Positions 1 to 10,149 of a stretch of 64,000 bases of DNA are shown here, one piece after another (position 1 is the first letter of the stretch; every line of letters begins with the position of its first letter). The DNA lies in contig CM060183.1 of NCBI GenBank assembly GCA_030549335.1, positions 25,432,552 through 25,496,551 of the forward strand. The letters are read 5' to 3'. The stretch is from Pontederia crassipes. Taxonomy: Eukaryota > Streptophyta > Magnoliopsida > Commelinales > Pontederiaceae. The translations under genes were made by a program, and so were the position numbers. The notes under the pieces were generated by a model. That model made no database searches and was not told the DNA's origin. It worked only from the letters and a program-made list of their open reading frames with translations.

Positions 1-251
1 TCTGCCCGACAAATCCATCCAACAGGATCATTTTCATCCCACTGTGGAAATTCTACTCTCATACGAAGGGTTTGCGTAGATTGGTCAATTTGTTCATCGT
101 CTTCATGCTCTTTGTCTCGTGAAGAACCTGGAGTATAGTTGCTATTCCCATTGCTTTGTTGTAGTTCTACTTGTCTGATGTGTTCCTCAAGTTGAGTCAT
201 ACGTTCGAGCAGTGATGCATTCTCTGAGTTGGATGATCCCTGAGAGGCCAT
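1..251 (-). pseudogene. LTR retrotransposon gag, N-terminal part (cut by window edge)
   Basis: An open minus-strand frame starts at the ATG at 251-249 and runs off the left edge, giving about 83 residues. It begins MASQGSSNSENASLLERM, followed by a short helical stretch, an acidic linker, and then VEFPQWDENDPVGWI. The last motif matches the start of the capsid-like gag domain of plant Ty3/gypsy elements. It lies 212 bp inside the primer binding site, where gag is expected. Coding potential beyond the edge is unknown, so it could be intact or broken. Confidence 0.75.
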
Positions 252-463
252 GGAATATTCCTGTAAGTTTGCTACGCCGAGCTTGAATTTTTGATGTCGA
301 GTTAGGGGCATAAATCTTCCTAACGTGATAGATCACAGACAGCGGTGATGGCGATGTACTGGCAGCAGCGGATGCGATAGATGACAGCGGAAGGCGAAGA
401 TAACTAGGTTATTGGTCCAACCAAAAATCCGAGATATCATAATTGTCCGATGAAGATCGAACA

Positions 464-475
464 GCTCTGATACCA
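464..475 (-). promoter_or_regulatory. Primer binding site (tRNA-iMet type)
   Basis: The minus strand reads TGGTATCAGAGC, the standard plant PBS complementary to the 3' end of initiator methionine tRNA. It sits two bases from the LTR edge at 478. Confidence 0.9.
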
Positions 476-477
476 AT

Positions 478-820
478 TGATAGGTTCCTAGTCCAACTAG
501 GATCCTAATTAGATCACTTCGAGAGGATCAAGCCTCCAATAGACTACTTCGAGGGGGTCAAGCCTCCAAGATACTTGCTCCAAGCAATTATCAAAAGAAG
601 ATTGTATTCTCATATATGATTAAAAGAGTTCCAAGGGGGCCCTATTTATAGGATAATCCAAACAAGTCCTAGTAGAACTAGAAATAAAATAAAAAGAGTG
701 CTACTCAAACTAGGAAGTAAGTGCTAATCAAATTAGGCCATCAAACTAGGAAGTAAATACCTAATCTTAATTAAAGGAAATAAACTAATTCTACTATTAC
801 TAGGTAATAGGATCCTATCA
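478..820 (-). repeat. 5' LTR, 343 bp
   Basis: The repeat is bounded by TGATAGG and CCTATCA, a 7-bp terminal inverted repeat with canonical TG...CA ends. The PBS lies two bases inside it. Internally, a partly duplicated motif (CTTCGAGRGGRTCAAGCCTCC) occurs near 516 and 547. The second LTR copy is outside the window, so the right border rests only on the terminal motif. Confidence 0.8.
643..650 (-). promoter_or_regulatory. LTR TATA box
   Basis: TATAAATA on the minus strand, followed by AGGGCCCCC, lies mid-LTR, where the U3 promoter of an LTR element is expected. No transcription start can be read from the sequence. Confidence 0.55.
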
Positions 821-1083
821 GACACTTACGCCCAGGTGACGAACTTGGAAGGAGTAACGGACTTCTCGAACTGAATGACCCCTTCCAGGGGGCACGCTGT
901 TGTCAGCGACAGAGAGGATCTCTACCTCGTCCAAAGCGGCCGCTATAGGGGCAGGGCACGTTGTGGGGGAACCAACGAGGAGGCAACCCCGGTTGCCAAG
1001 AGAGGAAGAGGGATAGGGCTTGGATGACGGGCGGAGACGGCGGCAGCGCCAGAGGGACAGCGCTGGACGGACACTTTTGACCA
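821..1083. other. GC-rich unidentified stretch between two mobile elements
   Basis: This piece of about 260 bp is clearly richer in GC than its surroundings and has an open minus-strand frame through all of it, ending at 818. I do not recognise the translation (…ALDEVEILSVADN…). It may be a gene fragment cut by the LTR insertion at 820/821, or the remains of another element. The evidence is only base composition and the open frame. Confidence 0.3.
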
Positions 1084-1343
1084 ATAGCCCCTAACCATCA
1101 CTATGTTATTTCCTCTTATCAACCCTAAACTAACGCCATGCGATTTTTCCAATTTGATCATTCCGTTCAATTCCATCGACTTCTTCGTTATTTTTCGCAT
1201 TTGTGAAAAGCCCATTATACCCTTGCTATAAGTGTTACTCTACTTTTCTTAAAATAATATATAATAATAATATAAAAAATAATTTTTTAAAAAAACCTAT
1301 AGGGGGCGACGCCCCTCATGTCGTCGTAGCGAAAGAGAGATCG

Positions 1344-1876
1344 TGTCACGGGGTCATTTTTCGCTCGACCAACCCGTGCGGCGCCTACACGTGCCTAATG
1401 TCTAGGCAAGCTCTTGAATATTTTCTGGAAGCTTGCTTATGCCACTTTTCAAATGTCACAGTTTTTGGGACGCTCGGTCCCAAACGAACGCTTCTTCGGT
1501 GGAGGCGTTTGTAAACAAACGGGCACCTCGGCATAACGCTCGATCATTTTGGGACGCTTGTGGGTTGTCACCCCATGCTCGAGGCACAGTGTTAGATTTA
1601 GGAAAGTTTGAAATCTTTGTTGAGAAAATATGGATGATTACAAAACTTTGGGGGAGCACTAGCTGGTCTCCCCTTACTATACCGCAGGCTCGTGAGGGCT
1701 ATATGCGACGTGTGATGTGGAGGACAAGCCAAGGGGGTGCACTTTTCAGGAGTGCAGAAATTACAAAACTGTCACTATCACACTTGGAAATAAAAGTAAG
1801 TATAAAAGTGGGTTGAAAAGGGAAAATTACATGAAGTAAGATAACTCGGCGTGCCCCGGGAAAAGCCCCCGGGACA
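1344..1876 (-). repeat. 3' LTR of the chromovirus, 533 bp
   Basis: It runs from TGTCACGGGG to GGGGGACA-type ends (…CCCCCGGGACA) and matches 6509-7057 along its length with substitutions and small indels. The polypurine tract directly abuts it on the internal side. Confidence 0.9.
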
Positions 1877-1889
1877 TTCTCCCCCACTC
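1877..1889 (-). promoter_or_regulatory. Polypurine tract
   Basis: The minus strand reads GAGTGGGGGAGAA immediately upstream of the 3' LTR. This is the expected plus-strand primer site for reverse transcription. Confidence 0.85.
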
Positions 1890-4800
1890 AAGTCAGCGAC
1901 GTCCCTAGAGGTGCAGTTTGGAATTCTTTAGTCTTCTGCTTGAACTGCCATAGGTCTTCGGCTGTCTCCCAACTTTTGTCGGCGTCCGGTCTTCCGCTCC
2001 ATCGAACAAGATACTCCTTCTTCCGATTCTTCATGCGGACGGCGAGTACTTCTTCAACTTGATCAGTAAACTGCTGACGGATGGCCGGCGGGGCGCGGTC
2101 TAAAACCCCACGCTCGAAATCTTCAGTGTCTTCAACGAAAGGCTTGAGCAGGCTGACATGGAAGACGGGGTATTGCTACATCTGAGACGGGAGTTCCAAC
2201 TTGTAGGCCACTTTGCCTACCTTCTTCTTGCCTACCTTCTTCAGGATCTTGAACGGCCCTCGTAGCGCCTAACGAGGCCCTTGTGCAGATTCTTCCCACT
2301 TAGTCACAGATGTTGGACCAGCTTCACAAGGATCAAGTCTCTGACTTCAAAGTTGACGTCCTGTCGGGCGGTGTCCGCCCACTTTTTTATGTGCTTCGAT
2401 GCCTTGTGTAAACATGCTCTCGCCGTGTCATTCTGCTCATGCTATTCCATCGTCATGCGGTAAGCGGCGGGGACTTTGCCACCATAAGAAGTGGCGACGG
2501 CTTGAGGCGTCAGAGGTTGGTGCCCCGTCATTATCTCAAAGGGACTCCGATTGGTCGACTCGCTCCGCTGCAAGTTGTAAGAAAATTGTGCAATGTCGAG
2601 TAACTTCGCCTAGTCCTTCTGCTTGGCACTCACATAGTGCTGCAAGTAGATCTCCAAGATACAATTCACCCTCTCAGTTTGGCCGTCGGTTTGAGGATGA
2701 AGTGATGTCGAGAAATGCAGGTTGGAGCCCATCATCTTAAACAATTCCTTCTAGAAGTTGCTAACGAATCGACCATCCCGATCGCTGACGATGCTTTGTG
2801 GTAGGTCTCAATACTTCACTACATGCTTCATGAATAACTCCGCAGCTTCAGTAGTAGGGGCAACTTGTGGAGCCGGCGACGAAGATGACATACTTGAAGA
2901 ACCGATCGACGACCACCATGATGGTACCCGCCCCTTTAGACTTGGATAGGCCTGTAATGAAGTCCATGGAAACATCCTTCCATGACTGCTCTGGAATAGG
3001 CAGGAGTTCCAAAAGTCCACCGGGCGCTTGATTGAGATTTTTGTCTTGCTGGCAAATAAGGCATGTCTTCATGAAAGCTTCAACATCATCCTCCATCCTT
3101 GGCCAGAAGTAGTTGTCTTCGATGAGTGTCAAAGTGCGGCAGATATCCGGATGACCCGCCCACTTAGAGTCATGGCTCCTACATGATAGTGCGCCGCAAA
3201 TTGTTGAACAGAGGAACGTAGATGCGACGTTCCTTGGTAAAGATCAGCCCATCTTTCACCAAAAAACGGCATGTCTTTCCCTCCTTTGCTTGTTCAAACA
3301 TGTTCTTTGCCGTGGGATCCGACTCCAGACCCTTCTTGATCCTCTCGATCATGTCGGCCTGAGAGGAACTTATGGCCGCCAATTCCGTGCGTCGACTGAG
3401 GGCGTCGGCAATGACATTCGTCTTGCCGGGCTTGTACTCTAAAACATAGTCGAACTCCACCATGAAATCTTGCCACCTTGCTTGCTTTGGCGAGAGCTTC
3501 TTCTGCGTCTCGAAGTAACTTGTCGTGATGTTGTCCATCTTGTTGTGAAATCGTGACCCGAGGAGGTAGTGCCGCCATGTCCTAAGACAGTGGATCACCG
3601 CGGTCATCTCCTTCTCCTGTACGGCGTAACGCCGCTCCGTGTCATTGAGTTTTCCTCTCGAACGTCACGGGATGCCCCTCTGCATAAGAATTCCTCCAAT
3701 GGCATAGTCAGAAGCATCTGTCTATACCTCGTAGGGCTTAATGTGGTCTGGCAAGATGAGTACCAATTCCTCCGTCATGGCCCTCTTGAGGGTATCGAAC
3801 GTTTCCTGGCATGTCGGCGTCCACTCCCACTTCACATTCTTCCGAAGGAGATTCATCAAAGGGGTCGTCACATGTGAATACCCCTTGACGAACCTTCTAT
3901 AGTAATTCGTTAGGCCAAGGAACGAACGCATGTCGGGAACCCGTTTGGGCGGCTCCCACTCCACGATGGCCCGAATCTTCGCGTCATCCATCTTTAGCTT
4001 TCCACTTCCGACGACATGTCCCAAGAAGTGCACTTTCGGTTGAGTGAAGGCACACTTCTCTCGCTTGACGTAGAGCTCGTTCTGTCGCAACACCCCGAAA
4101 TCTTGCCGAATGTGCTCGATATGCTCCTCCAAGGTGCGGCTGTAGATCATAATATCGTCGAGGTAGACAATCACGAATCTATCAAGGAATGGTTATAATA
4201 CCTTGTTCATGAGGGTGCAGAAGGTCACCGGGGCGTTGGTGAGGCCGAAAGGCTATCACGAGGAACTCGTATGAGTCGTATCTTATGACGCACGCCATCT
4301 TCTGCACATCTTCCTCCGCAATCTGGACTTGCCAATAGCTTGAACGAAAATCAAACTTGGTAAACCATCTTGTACCGCCAAGTTGGTCAAACAAGTCTGC
4401 CACCAAGGGGATGGGGTACTTGTTCTTCACCATAAGCTTGTTGAACGCCCGGTAGTCGATGCACATCCTGAGGGAACCATTATGCTTCTTCTGAAAGAGT
4501 ATCGGGGCACCATATGGAGACTTTGAGGGCCGAACATATCCTGCATCCAATAGTTCGGTAAGTTGCTTACGGAGTTCTGCGAGTTCTGGAGGGGCTAGCC
4601 GATAAGGGACTCCATGAGGAGGCTTCGATCCTGGGACCAAGTCGATGACATGGTCCACTTCACGCTTCGGAGACAACCGCTTTGGGAGCTCCGGGGGCAT
4701 GACGTCCGCAAAATCCTCAAGGGTTTCAAAGACTTTGGGAGGTGTTGGAGTGGAGGGCCCCGGACCTTCCAATATGGTGGTCGCCAAGAAGGTGTGCTCC

Positions 4801-5161
4801 TGTTTGCGCAACCTCTTCGCCACTTGCATGGCGGAGAGGGTCTTCTACTTGAGATCATCTCCCGACCTCACGAGAACGTTGTAGGGTCCCTTGGAGTCGA
4901 AGATGGTCATTGAGTTGGTGAGCGGGATGACGCATGCAACAATGTGTCGCAGAAAAGAGATGTCCACTACCACTTCATAGTCATCCACCGGTGTCACCGT
5001 CACGTCGAAGCTTCCCGACCACTACTGATGCGAACCTTCACTCTTGGAGAAATTCATGTGGTCGAGATAGACTTTGTGTTCATCGTCTTGAACGTGGCAT
5101 TAGTCTTCTGTAATGGCAACTTCAGCTTATTGGCGGCCACTTCTGATACGAACAACTCCTA
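1890..5161 (-). pseudogene. Chromovirus pol: protease, RT, RNase H, integrase, chromodomain (broken)
   Basis: Domains appear in Ty3/gypsy order but in several frames. Protease (about 5040-5200) reads LIDTKT then an in-frame TAG at 5161-5159, so the catalytic DTG motif and the frame are both lost. Reverse transcriptase (about 3900-4700) keeps PYGAPILFQKKHNGSLRMCI and the catalytic YLDD near 4155, but has a frameshift near 4240 where GLTNAP should be. RNase H is near 3250-3730 with another break at about 3690. Integrase shows the CLICQQ part of its HHCC finger and the MDFITGL core start (2850-3130), then breaks. A C-terminal chromodomain (about 1930-2075) reads KEYLVRWSG and SWETAEDL. It cannot encode an active polyprotein. 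Confidence 0.9.
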
Positions 5162-6429
5162 TGTTTTTGTGTCAATGAGGGTGTTGAAGACTTGCTCGTT
5201 CAACTCGATGTTCACGTAAAGTCGAGCGGCTGATGAAGGACCCTTCAAGGCGTTTATGGCGCTGAGGACGTGCATCGAACTGAGACACGCCTTCTCCTTC
5301 TCCTTCTCGTCGGGGCAATACATCGCGTTGACCGTCGCCTTTTGCGGACAATCGCTTGACCAATGTGGACCCTTGCAAATGTAACATGATTTTGGCGGCT
5401 TTCCGTCCCTCTTGAATCTATCATTGTTAGGCCTCCTATCTTGATGTCCCTTTCCTTTGTCTTGGTAGTGCGACTTGCCTTCTTGCAACTTTGGCTTCTC
5501 TCCCCCACCATAGCCCTTGCCCGAGTGCTTTAGTGGTGGAGCGTTCGTTTTGGCATACTCCACGAGCGACTCAGCGGCAGCGATTAGCGAGTGAAGATTG
5601 GGGCAATCTCGTCGCTCCAACTCCGTCCTAGCTCATGGCTTCAAACCCTTCACGAAGATCGCCAACAGCGTGTCTTCGTCCACCTGGGAGTTCTGTAGGC
5701 GGAGCTCGGTGAACTCTTTCACGTACTCCTTCAACGTGCCCTTCTGGCAAATGTTGAACAACGCAATCTTGACCTCCAATCCCGATTTGACGGGGCAGAA
5801 GTAATTCGTCAACTGCCTCTTGAAGTCATCCCACCTCTCAATGGGCTCAACGTTGCCACGTTCCACATCGTCGCAATGGCACCGCCACCGTAGACTCGCC
5901 GCATCTTGTAAGTAAAAGGATGCGGTCTTCACCATCCTCGCTTCGGACGTCACGTCCAAGGCCTCCATGTACCTTCGAACGTTCCACAGGAAGTCACTGA
6001 TCTCCTTTGCAGATCGCTCGTCTTTGTAGGTCTGCGGCTTCGGCACATCAATCCTTGCCTCATGGTCTTGAACTCGGGACGCCGCCCATCTCCATAGCGT
6101 CGCTTGAGTTCTTCCCGCATGGTCTTGAACTCTTGCTCCATCTCGAATCGCATGTTTGAGATACCATTGTCCCAGGTCCCCCGCATGTCCATGATTGTCG
6201 CCTCCATGGACTCCAACCGTCTATACAATGGCGTCATCTCATCCCGCACCGTTGTGAGATCCACCGTCTTCTCCAACTCCCGCTCGTGCATTGTGAGTTG
6301 GTCTTTCATCTCGCCCACGTCCAGCTGGAACTGGCCGAGGTGTTGCTCGAAGGCGGACAAGGCGTCCTTCGAGCGGGCGTGCCCTCGCTCGGGGCGGCCC
6401 TTCTCCGGTGGGATGGATTCATTCGTCAT
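5162..6429 (-). pseudogene. Chromovirus gag with zinc knuckle (broken)
   Basis: The likely start is the ATG at 6429 (MTNESIPPEKGRPERG). A charged, coiled-coil-prone N-terminal region follows. A frameshift near 6040-6070 then leads into the capsid domain (WRCHCDDVERG, WDDFKRQL, GTLKEYVKEF). An in-frame TGA at 5635-5633 follows VKGLKP, after which the same frame resumes through a basic region. The nucleocapsid knuckle is CYICKGPHWSSDC, that is CX2CX3HX4C, one residue shorter than the usual CX2CX4HX4C. The frame runs on into protease, as in single-ORF gag-pol elements. Confidence 0.85.
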
Positions 6430-6493
6430 TTCTGAATTCGACGTTATTTCTCCTTGATCGTCGAACGCCAACTTGAGTGGTCCCAAAAACGTT

Positions 6494-6505
6494 GCTCTGA
6501 TACCA
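6494..6505 (-). promoter_or_regulatory. Chromovirus primer binding site (tRNA-iMet type)
   Basis: The minus strand reads TGGTATCAGAGC, three bases inside the 5' LTR. It is the same primer type as the element at the left edge. Confidence 0.9.
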
Positions 6506-6508
6506 ACT

Positions 6509-7057
6509 TGTCACAGGGTCATTTTTTGCTCGACCGACCCGTGCGGCGCCTAGACGTGCCCAACGTCTAGGCAAACTCTTTTGAATATTTTGCGGAAGCT
6601 TGCTTATGCCACTTTTTAAATGTCACAGTTTTTGGGACGCTCGGTCCCGAGCGGACGCTTGTTCGGTGGAGACGTTTATAAACAAACGAGTACCTCAGCG
6701 TAACACTCGATCGCTTTGGGACGCTTTCGGACGCTCTTTTGTGGGTTGCCACCCCACGCTCGAGGCACGGTGCTAAATTTAGAAAAGAATTAAAATCTTT
6801 GTTGAGAAAATGGGGATGATTACAAAGCTTGGGGGGAGCACTAACTGGTCTCCCCTTACTATATCGCAGGCTCGTGAGGCTTATATGCGACGTGTGATGT
6901 GGAAAATAAGCCAAGGGGGTGCACTTTTTAGGAGTGCAAAAATTATAAAACTGACACTATCAAAGTTGAAAATAAAACTAAGTACAAAAGTGAGTTAAAA
7001 AGGGAAAATTACATGAAATAAGATAACTCGACGTGCTCAAAAAAAGCCCCCGGGACA
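6509..7057 (-). repeat. 5' LTR of the chromovirus, 549 bp
   Basis: Matches the 3' LTR at 1344-1876. It starts TGTCACAGGG, ends CCCCCGGGACA and is 16 bp longer because of small indels. Confidence 0.9.
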
Positions 7058-7412
7058 ATCGCACGGTGAGGGAGATTCTCGCCGCGCGCGAGGAAGAAAG
7101 CCCCCCCCCCCCCTCCCCCTTCGCGCGTGGCGAGGGAGATTAGGAGGGTGTCGGCCCCCCTTTCTCTCTAGCCCTCATAGTCTTTTTTTAATTATTTTTA
7201 TATATTATTTTAATAAAAGTAGAGTAACACTTATAACAAGGGTATAATGGACTTTTCACAAATGTGAAAAAAGAATAACAGAGAAGTCGACGGAATTGGA
7301 CGGAAGGATCAAATTGGAAAAATCGCGATAGTTTAGGTATCCAAAAAATGAAGTTCGGAGAAAGATGTGAAAAATCGCGATAGTTAAGATGGTTAGAGGA
7401 AATAACCCTTTA

Positions 7413-8257
7413 ACTTTCTAACTTTACAGATGAATTCTTCAACTTATAAATTTGTAATAACAAAAATCTCGTTATCATGTTAATTAGGATATTAATATAG
7501 TATTGAACTCAAATAAAATATTATATATATATATATATTAAAAATAATATAATTATTTTTTTAAAAATAAATATTTATATATTTTTAATAAATATATTAT
7601 ATTTATTTGTGTTTGAAAATTACTTTATATGCCAAATGAACACAAATGAAATATAATATATTTATAAAATATAAGAAAAACTTAAAAAATGAGAGAGTTT
7701 TCTCTTTTTATTTTTTTAAATTTGTTTATGAGTAAAAATTTATATATTACTTTTTTATCATAACACATATAAATATGGATATATTATATAATTTTTTTAT
7801 TAGGACGCTAATTTGGCATACTAAAATAAAATAAATATATATTTTAATAAAATAATATAAAAATATTATAAGAAAAGAGAAAAATGTTGCACCTCTCTCC
7901 TAAAACTTTTTTAAATTTATCTTATGAATATTTATATATTATTTTAATAAATATATTTTGTTTTATTTCAATTCAAGTTATAAATAATTTCAACATCCTT
8001 TTGTCCCCTCTCTTGTCTTAAATTTTTTTATTATTTTAATAAACAATTATATATTTTTTAAAATAAATATATAATATTTTAATTCAGGGTCATATCAACA
8101 TCTTAATTAATATACTAATATGAGAACTTGTTATTGCATGTTAGGGGGATTTTTTTGTTACAAATTTGTAAGTTAGGAGATTTATTTGTTACAAAATAAA
8201 GTTTAGAAACAAAAACCAAAAGAGCGAATGTTAGAGGATTAGTGATGAAAATTACTT
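7413..8257. other. AT-rich intergenic stretch, no gene seen
   Basis: Very AT-rich sequence with homopolymer and TA runs (for example near 7525). No coding region, RNA gene or clear repeat boundary is visible. Confidence 0.6.
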
Positions 8258-8266
8258 GGGCTTCGA

Positions 8267-9194
8267 GGGAAAAATTATACCAAATGCCCTCCAATTTTAA
8301 TGTTTGCTTAGCTATACCTTCCAACTTTACTTTATAACACGAATGCCCTCTATCTTTTAACTCATTTCCCCCGGTGTCCTCTTTACCTGCTATCGCATGT
8401 CTCCCTGTCTCAAAGCTGACGTGGCGCACATGTGATGCTAACACGACATCTTCTTTCCTCTCTGCGTAAATATTCACTGATGTGTCAATATTAAAAAATA
8501 AAAAATACCATGAGGGAACGTCGCCCCTCCCCTACAACTGCCGGCGGTCACCGAAGGGGGGGGTCGCCGAGGGGCCTCGCCCCCCTCCCCGTGCGCCGAC
8601 GAGGAGAAGGGGCTGAGGGGGGCTCGCACCCCTCGCTTGTCAGCGAGGTCGCAGAGGAGGGCGAGCCCCCCCCCCCCTCTCCCGCGCGTTGACGAGGAGC
8701 TCGTCGTGATCGCTGGTGGTCGAGGGGGGGTGAGCCCCTCCCCCCCCCCCCCCCCCCCCTTTTCTCCTTGTCGGCGCACGGGGAGAGGGGGGGAGCCCCC
8801 TCCCCCCCCCCCCCCCCCTCACCTCGTTAGCGCCCGGGGAGGGGGCGTCTCGCCCCCCTAGATCGCCGGCAAGGTCGTAGAGGGGGCGAGGTCCCTCCCT
8901 CCCTCGCATCGGTGAGGAGCTCGCCGTGACCATCGATGGTCGTAGTGGAGGGCCCTCGTGCCATTTTTTTAATATTGTTATGTCAGTGAATGTTTACATG
9001 AAGAGGAGAGAAAATGTCGTGTCAACGTTACATCTATGCCATGTCAGCTCTGCAATAGGGAGACGGACGATGTAGGTAAAGATGACACCGGGTGAAATGA
9101 ATTAAAAGATGAAAGACATTCGTGTTATAAAGTGAAGTTGGAGGATATAACTGAACAAACGTTAAAGTTGGAGAGCATTTGGTATAATTTTTCC
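8267..9194. mobile_element. Mutator-like TIR element with GC-rich core
   Basis: Inverted arms of about 230 bp (8267-8500 and 8960-9194) begin GGAAAAATTATACC on both sides. They share blocks such as TTATAACACGAATG, GTGTCATCTTTACCT-like and TCACTGA. Flanks GGGCTTCGA (8258-8266) and GGGCTTCGG (9195-9203) look like a 9-bp target duplication with one mismatch, as made by Mutator-type transposases. The core (about 8510-8965) is extremely GC-rich with C and G runs and repeated GACGAGGAGCTCG-type words. The frames in the core are compositional and I see no transposase. It is non-autonomous. Confidence 0.75.
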
Positions 9195-9203
9195 GGGCTT
9201 CGG

Positions 9204-9599
9204 ATAAACAACAACATATTTGCTCCAATACCCAATAGGTATTAGTGGGAGGAGGGAGGGATGCGACGTGTAACCGTGTTAGTCCAATACGACACTGAAC
9301 AAGGTAAAGTATATGACATTTTCTAATATGAAGAAAGGAAAAATACATGTACAAACCAAAACAGTGTAAAGAAAAACATAACGACCAATGGTTTATTGGT
9401 TTTGAGACTTTTACTATTGAAAAGAGGGTACCTAACAATTTTTTTAAAATAAAAAGGATGACTAACCAGAATGTTGGTTATCCAAAATCTTTATTGGATA
9501 TCACATAACAGTTGTGTCATAAGTACTTCATAGAGAAGGTCACTCGCTGTGTTGAAAGAAAAACATGACTAAGAATATTCTCAACATAACATGTATTAT
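9204..9599. other. Intergenic stretch, no gene seen
   Basis: Single-copy-looking sequence between the TIR element and the LINE fragments. I see no supported feature. Confidence 0.5.
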
Positions 9600-9980
9600 T
9601 TTGGAAGATTAGTTTATTTCGTTGTAACCATAGAACTCAGAGTAATGCGGAGAGAAGAGCCCTGCTTCTTACAAAATCGATAAGTAATAGTTGAGTCAAA
9701 AGTGCGACCACGTCGGAATGCAGTCCAAAAATCAAGATCATATCTATTGGAGATCCAGTCGAATCACTTTGGTCCATACCTCGCTTGAGACATTACATCT
9801 AAAAAATAAGTGATTTGTGTCTTGTAGGAAATTGTTGTTACACATCCTACAAAATGGTGTCATCTCGATCTGTCAACAAGCACAATAAAAAGTCGTTGGT
9901 AAACATCTTCTACGCAGAAGTCAAATGAAAATTTTAACTTTAAGTGGGCCCTTGGCTTTCCAAATTTGCAGACAATCAAT
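9600..9980 (-). pseudogene. LINE zinc-binding (zf-RVT) domain fragment
   Basis: Minus-strand reading gives WKAKGPLKVKIFI, then CRMCNNNFLQDTNHLFFRC and SSEVWTKV. This is the zf-RVT signature (WK...PPKVKxFxW, CxxC...HLFxxC) found just after reverse transcriptase in plant LINE-derived proteins. Stops and frameshifts interrupt it. No reverse transcriptase core is visible next to it. Confidence 0.7.
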
Positions 9981-10149
9981 CAACATGTCATTTTCCTCGT
10001 GAAGACAGGAGCACCCAGGATGCCATAAGCCTATTTGATGCTGAAAACACCTTTAGACCAAATGATGCACATTTTCGTTCCATTCGTGCAACCCAGCTAA
10101 TTGTCTGGGAGAAGGTATTGGTGCAGTATAACGATTATGTTAGAATCTA

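Larger units (their letters stand above)
1..820 (-). mobile_element. 5' end of a minus-strand Ty3/gypsy-like LTR retrotransposon
   Basis: In element order (right to left) there is an LTR at 820-478, a two-base gap, a primer binding site, a leader of about 210 bp and the start of gag. The rest of the element, including pol and the 3' LTR, lies outside the window. The clade cannot be fixed without pol. The gag motif suggests Ty3/gypsy rather than copia. Confidence 0.8.
1344..7057 (-). mobile_element. Ty3/gypsy chromovirus (Galadriel-like), complete with LTRs but decayed
   Basis: In element order the parts are 5' LTR 7057-6509, PBS, gag, protease, reverse transcriptase, RNase H, integrase, chromodomain, polypurine tract and 3' LTR 1876-1344. 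Both LTRs begin TGTC and end GACA. The element is flanked by ATCG at 1340-1343 and 7058-7061, a likely 4-bp target duplication (5 bp is usual). Counting by eye, the first 95 or so bases of the two LTRs differ at about 10 positions, so the insertion is old. The RT and RNase H wording and the short zinc knuckle resemble the Galadriel clade. That clade call is from recall and needs a tree. Confidence 0.9.
1084..7412. mobile_element. Long inverted-repeat (Mutator-like?) element, split by a chromovirus
   Basis: The left arm (about 1125-1290) and right arm (about 7185-7345) are inverted copies of each other. Shared blocks include CCAATTTGATC, CATTTGTGAAAAG, CATTATACCCTTG and AAGTGTTACTCTACTTTT. The right arm carries two copies of an AAAAATCGCGATAGTT motif near 7315 and 7370. 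Inside the arms are short GC-rich stretches (1303-1343 and 7058-7180, with a C-run near 7101). The 5.7-kb chromovirus sits between the arms and so inserted later. Outer borders are approximate and I found no clear target duplication. No transposase is visible, so it is non-autonomous. Arms this long suggest the Mutator superfamily. Confidence 0.65.

Noticed and set aside
8474..8933. Several overlapping open frames on both strands in the GC-rich core
   Set aside because: High GC removes stop codons by chance. The translations are Pro, Gly and Arg runs with no domain.
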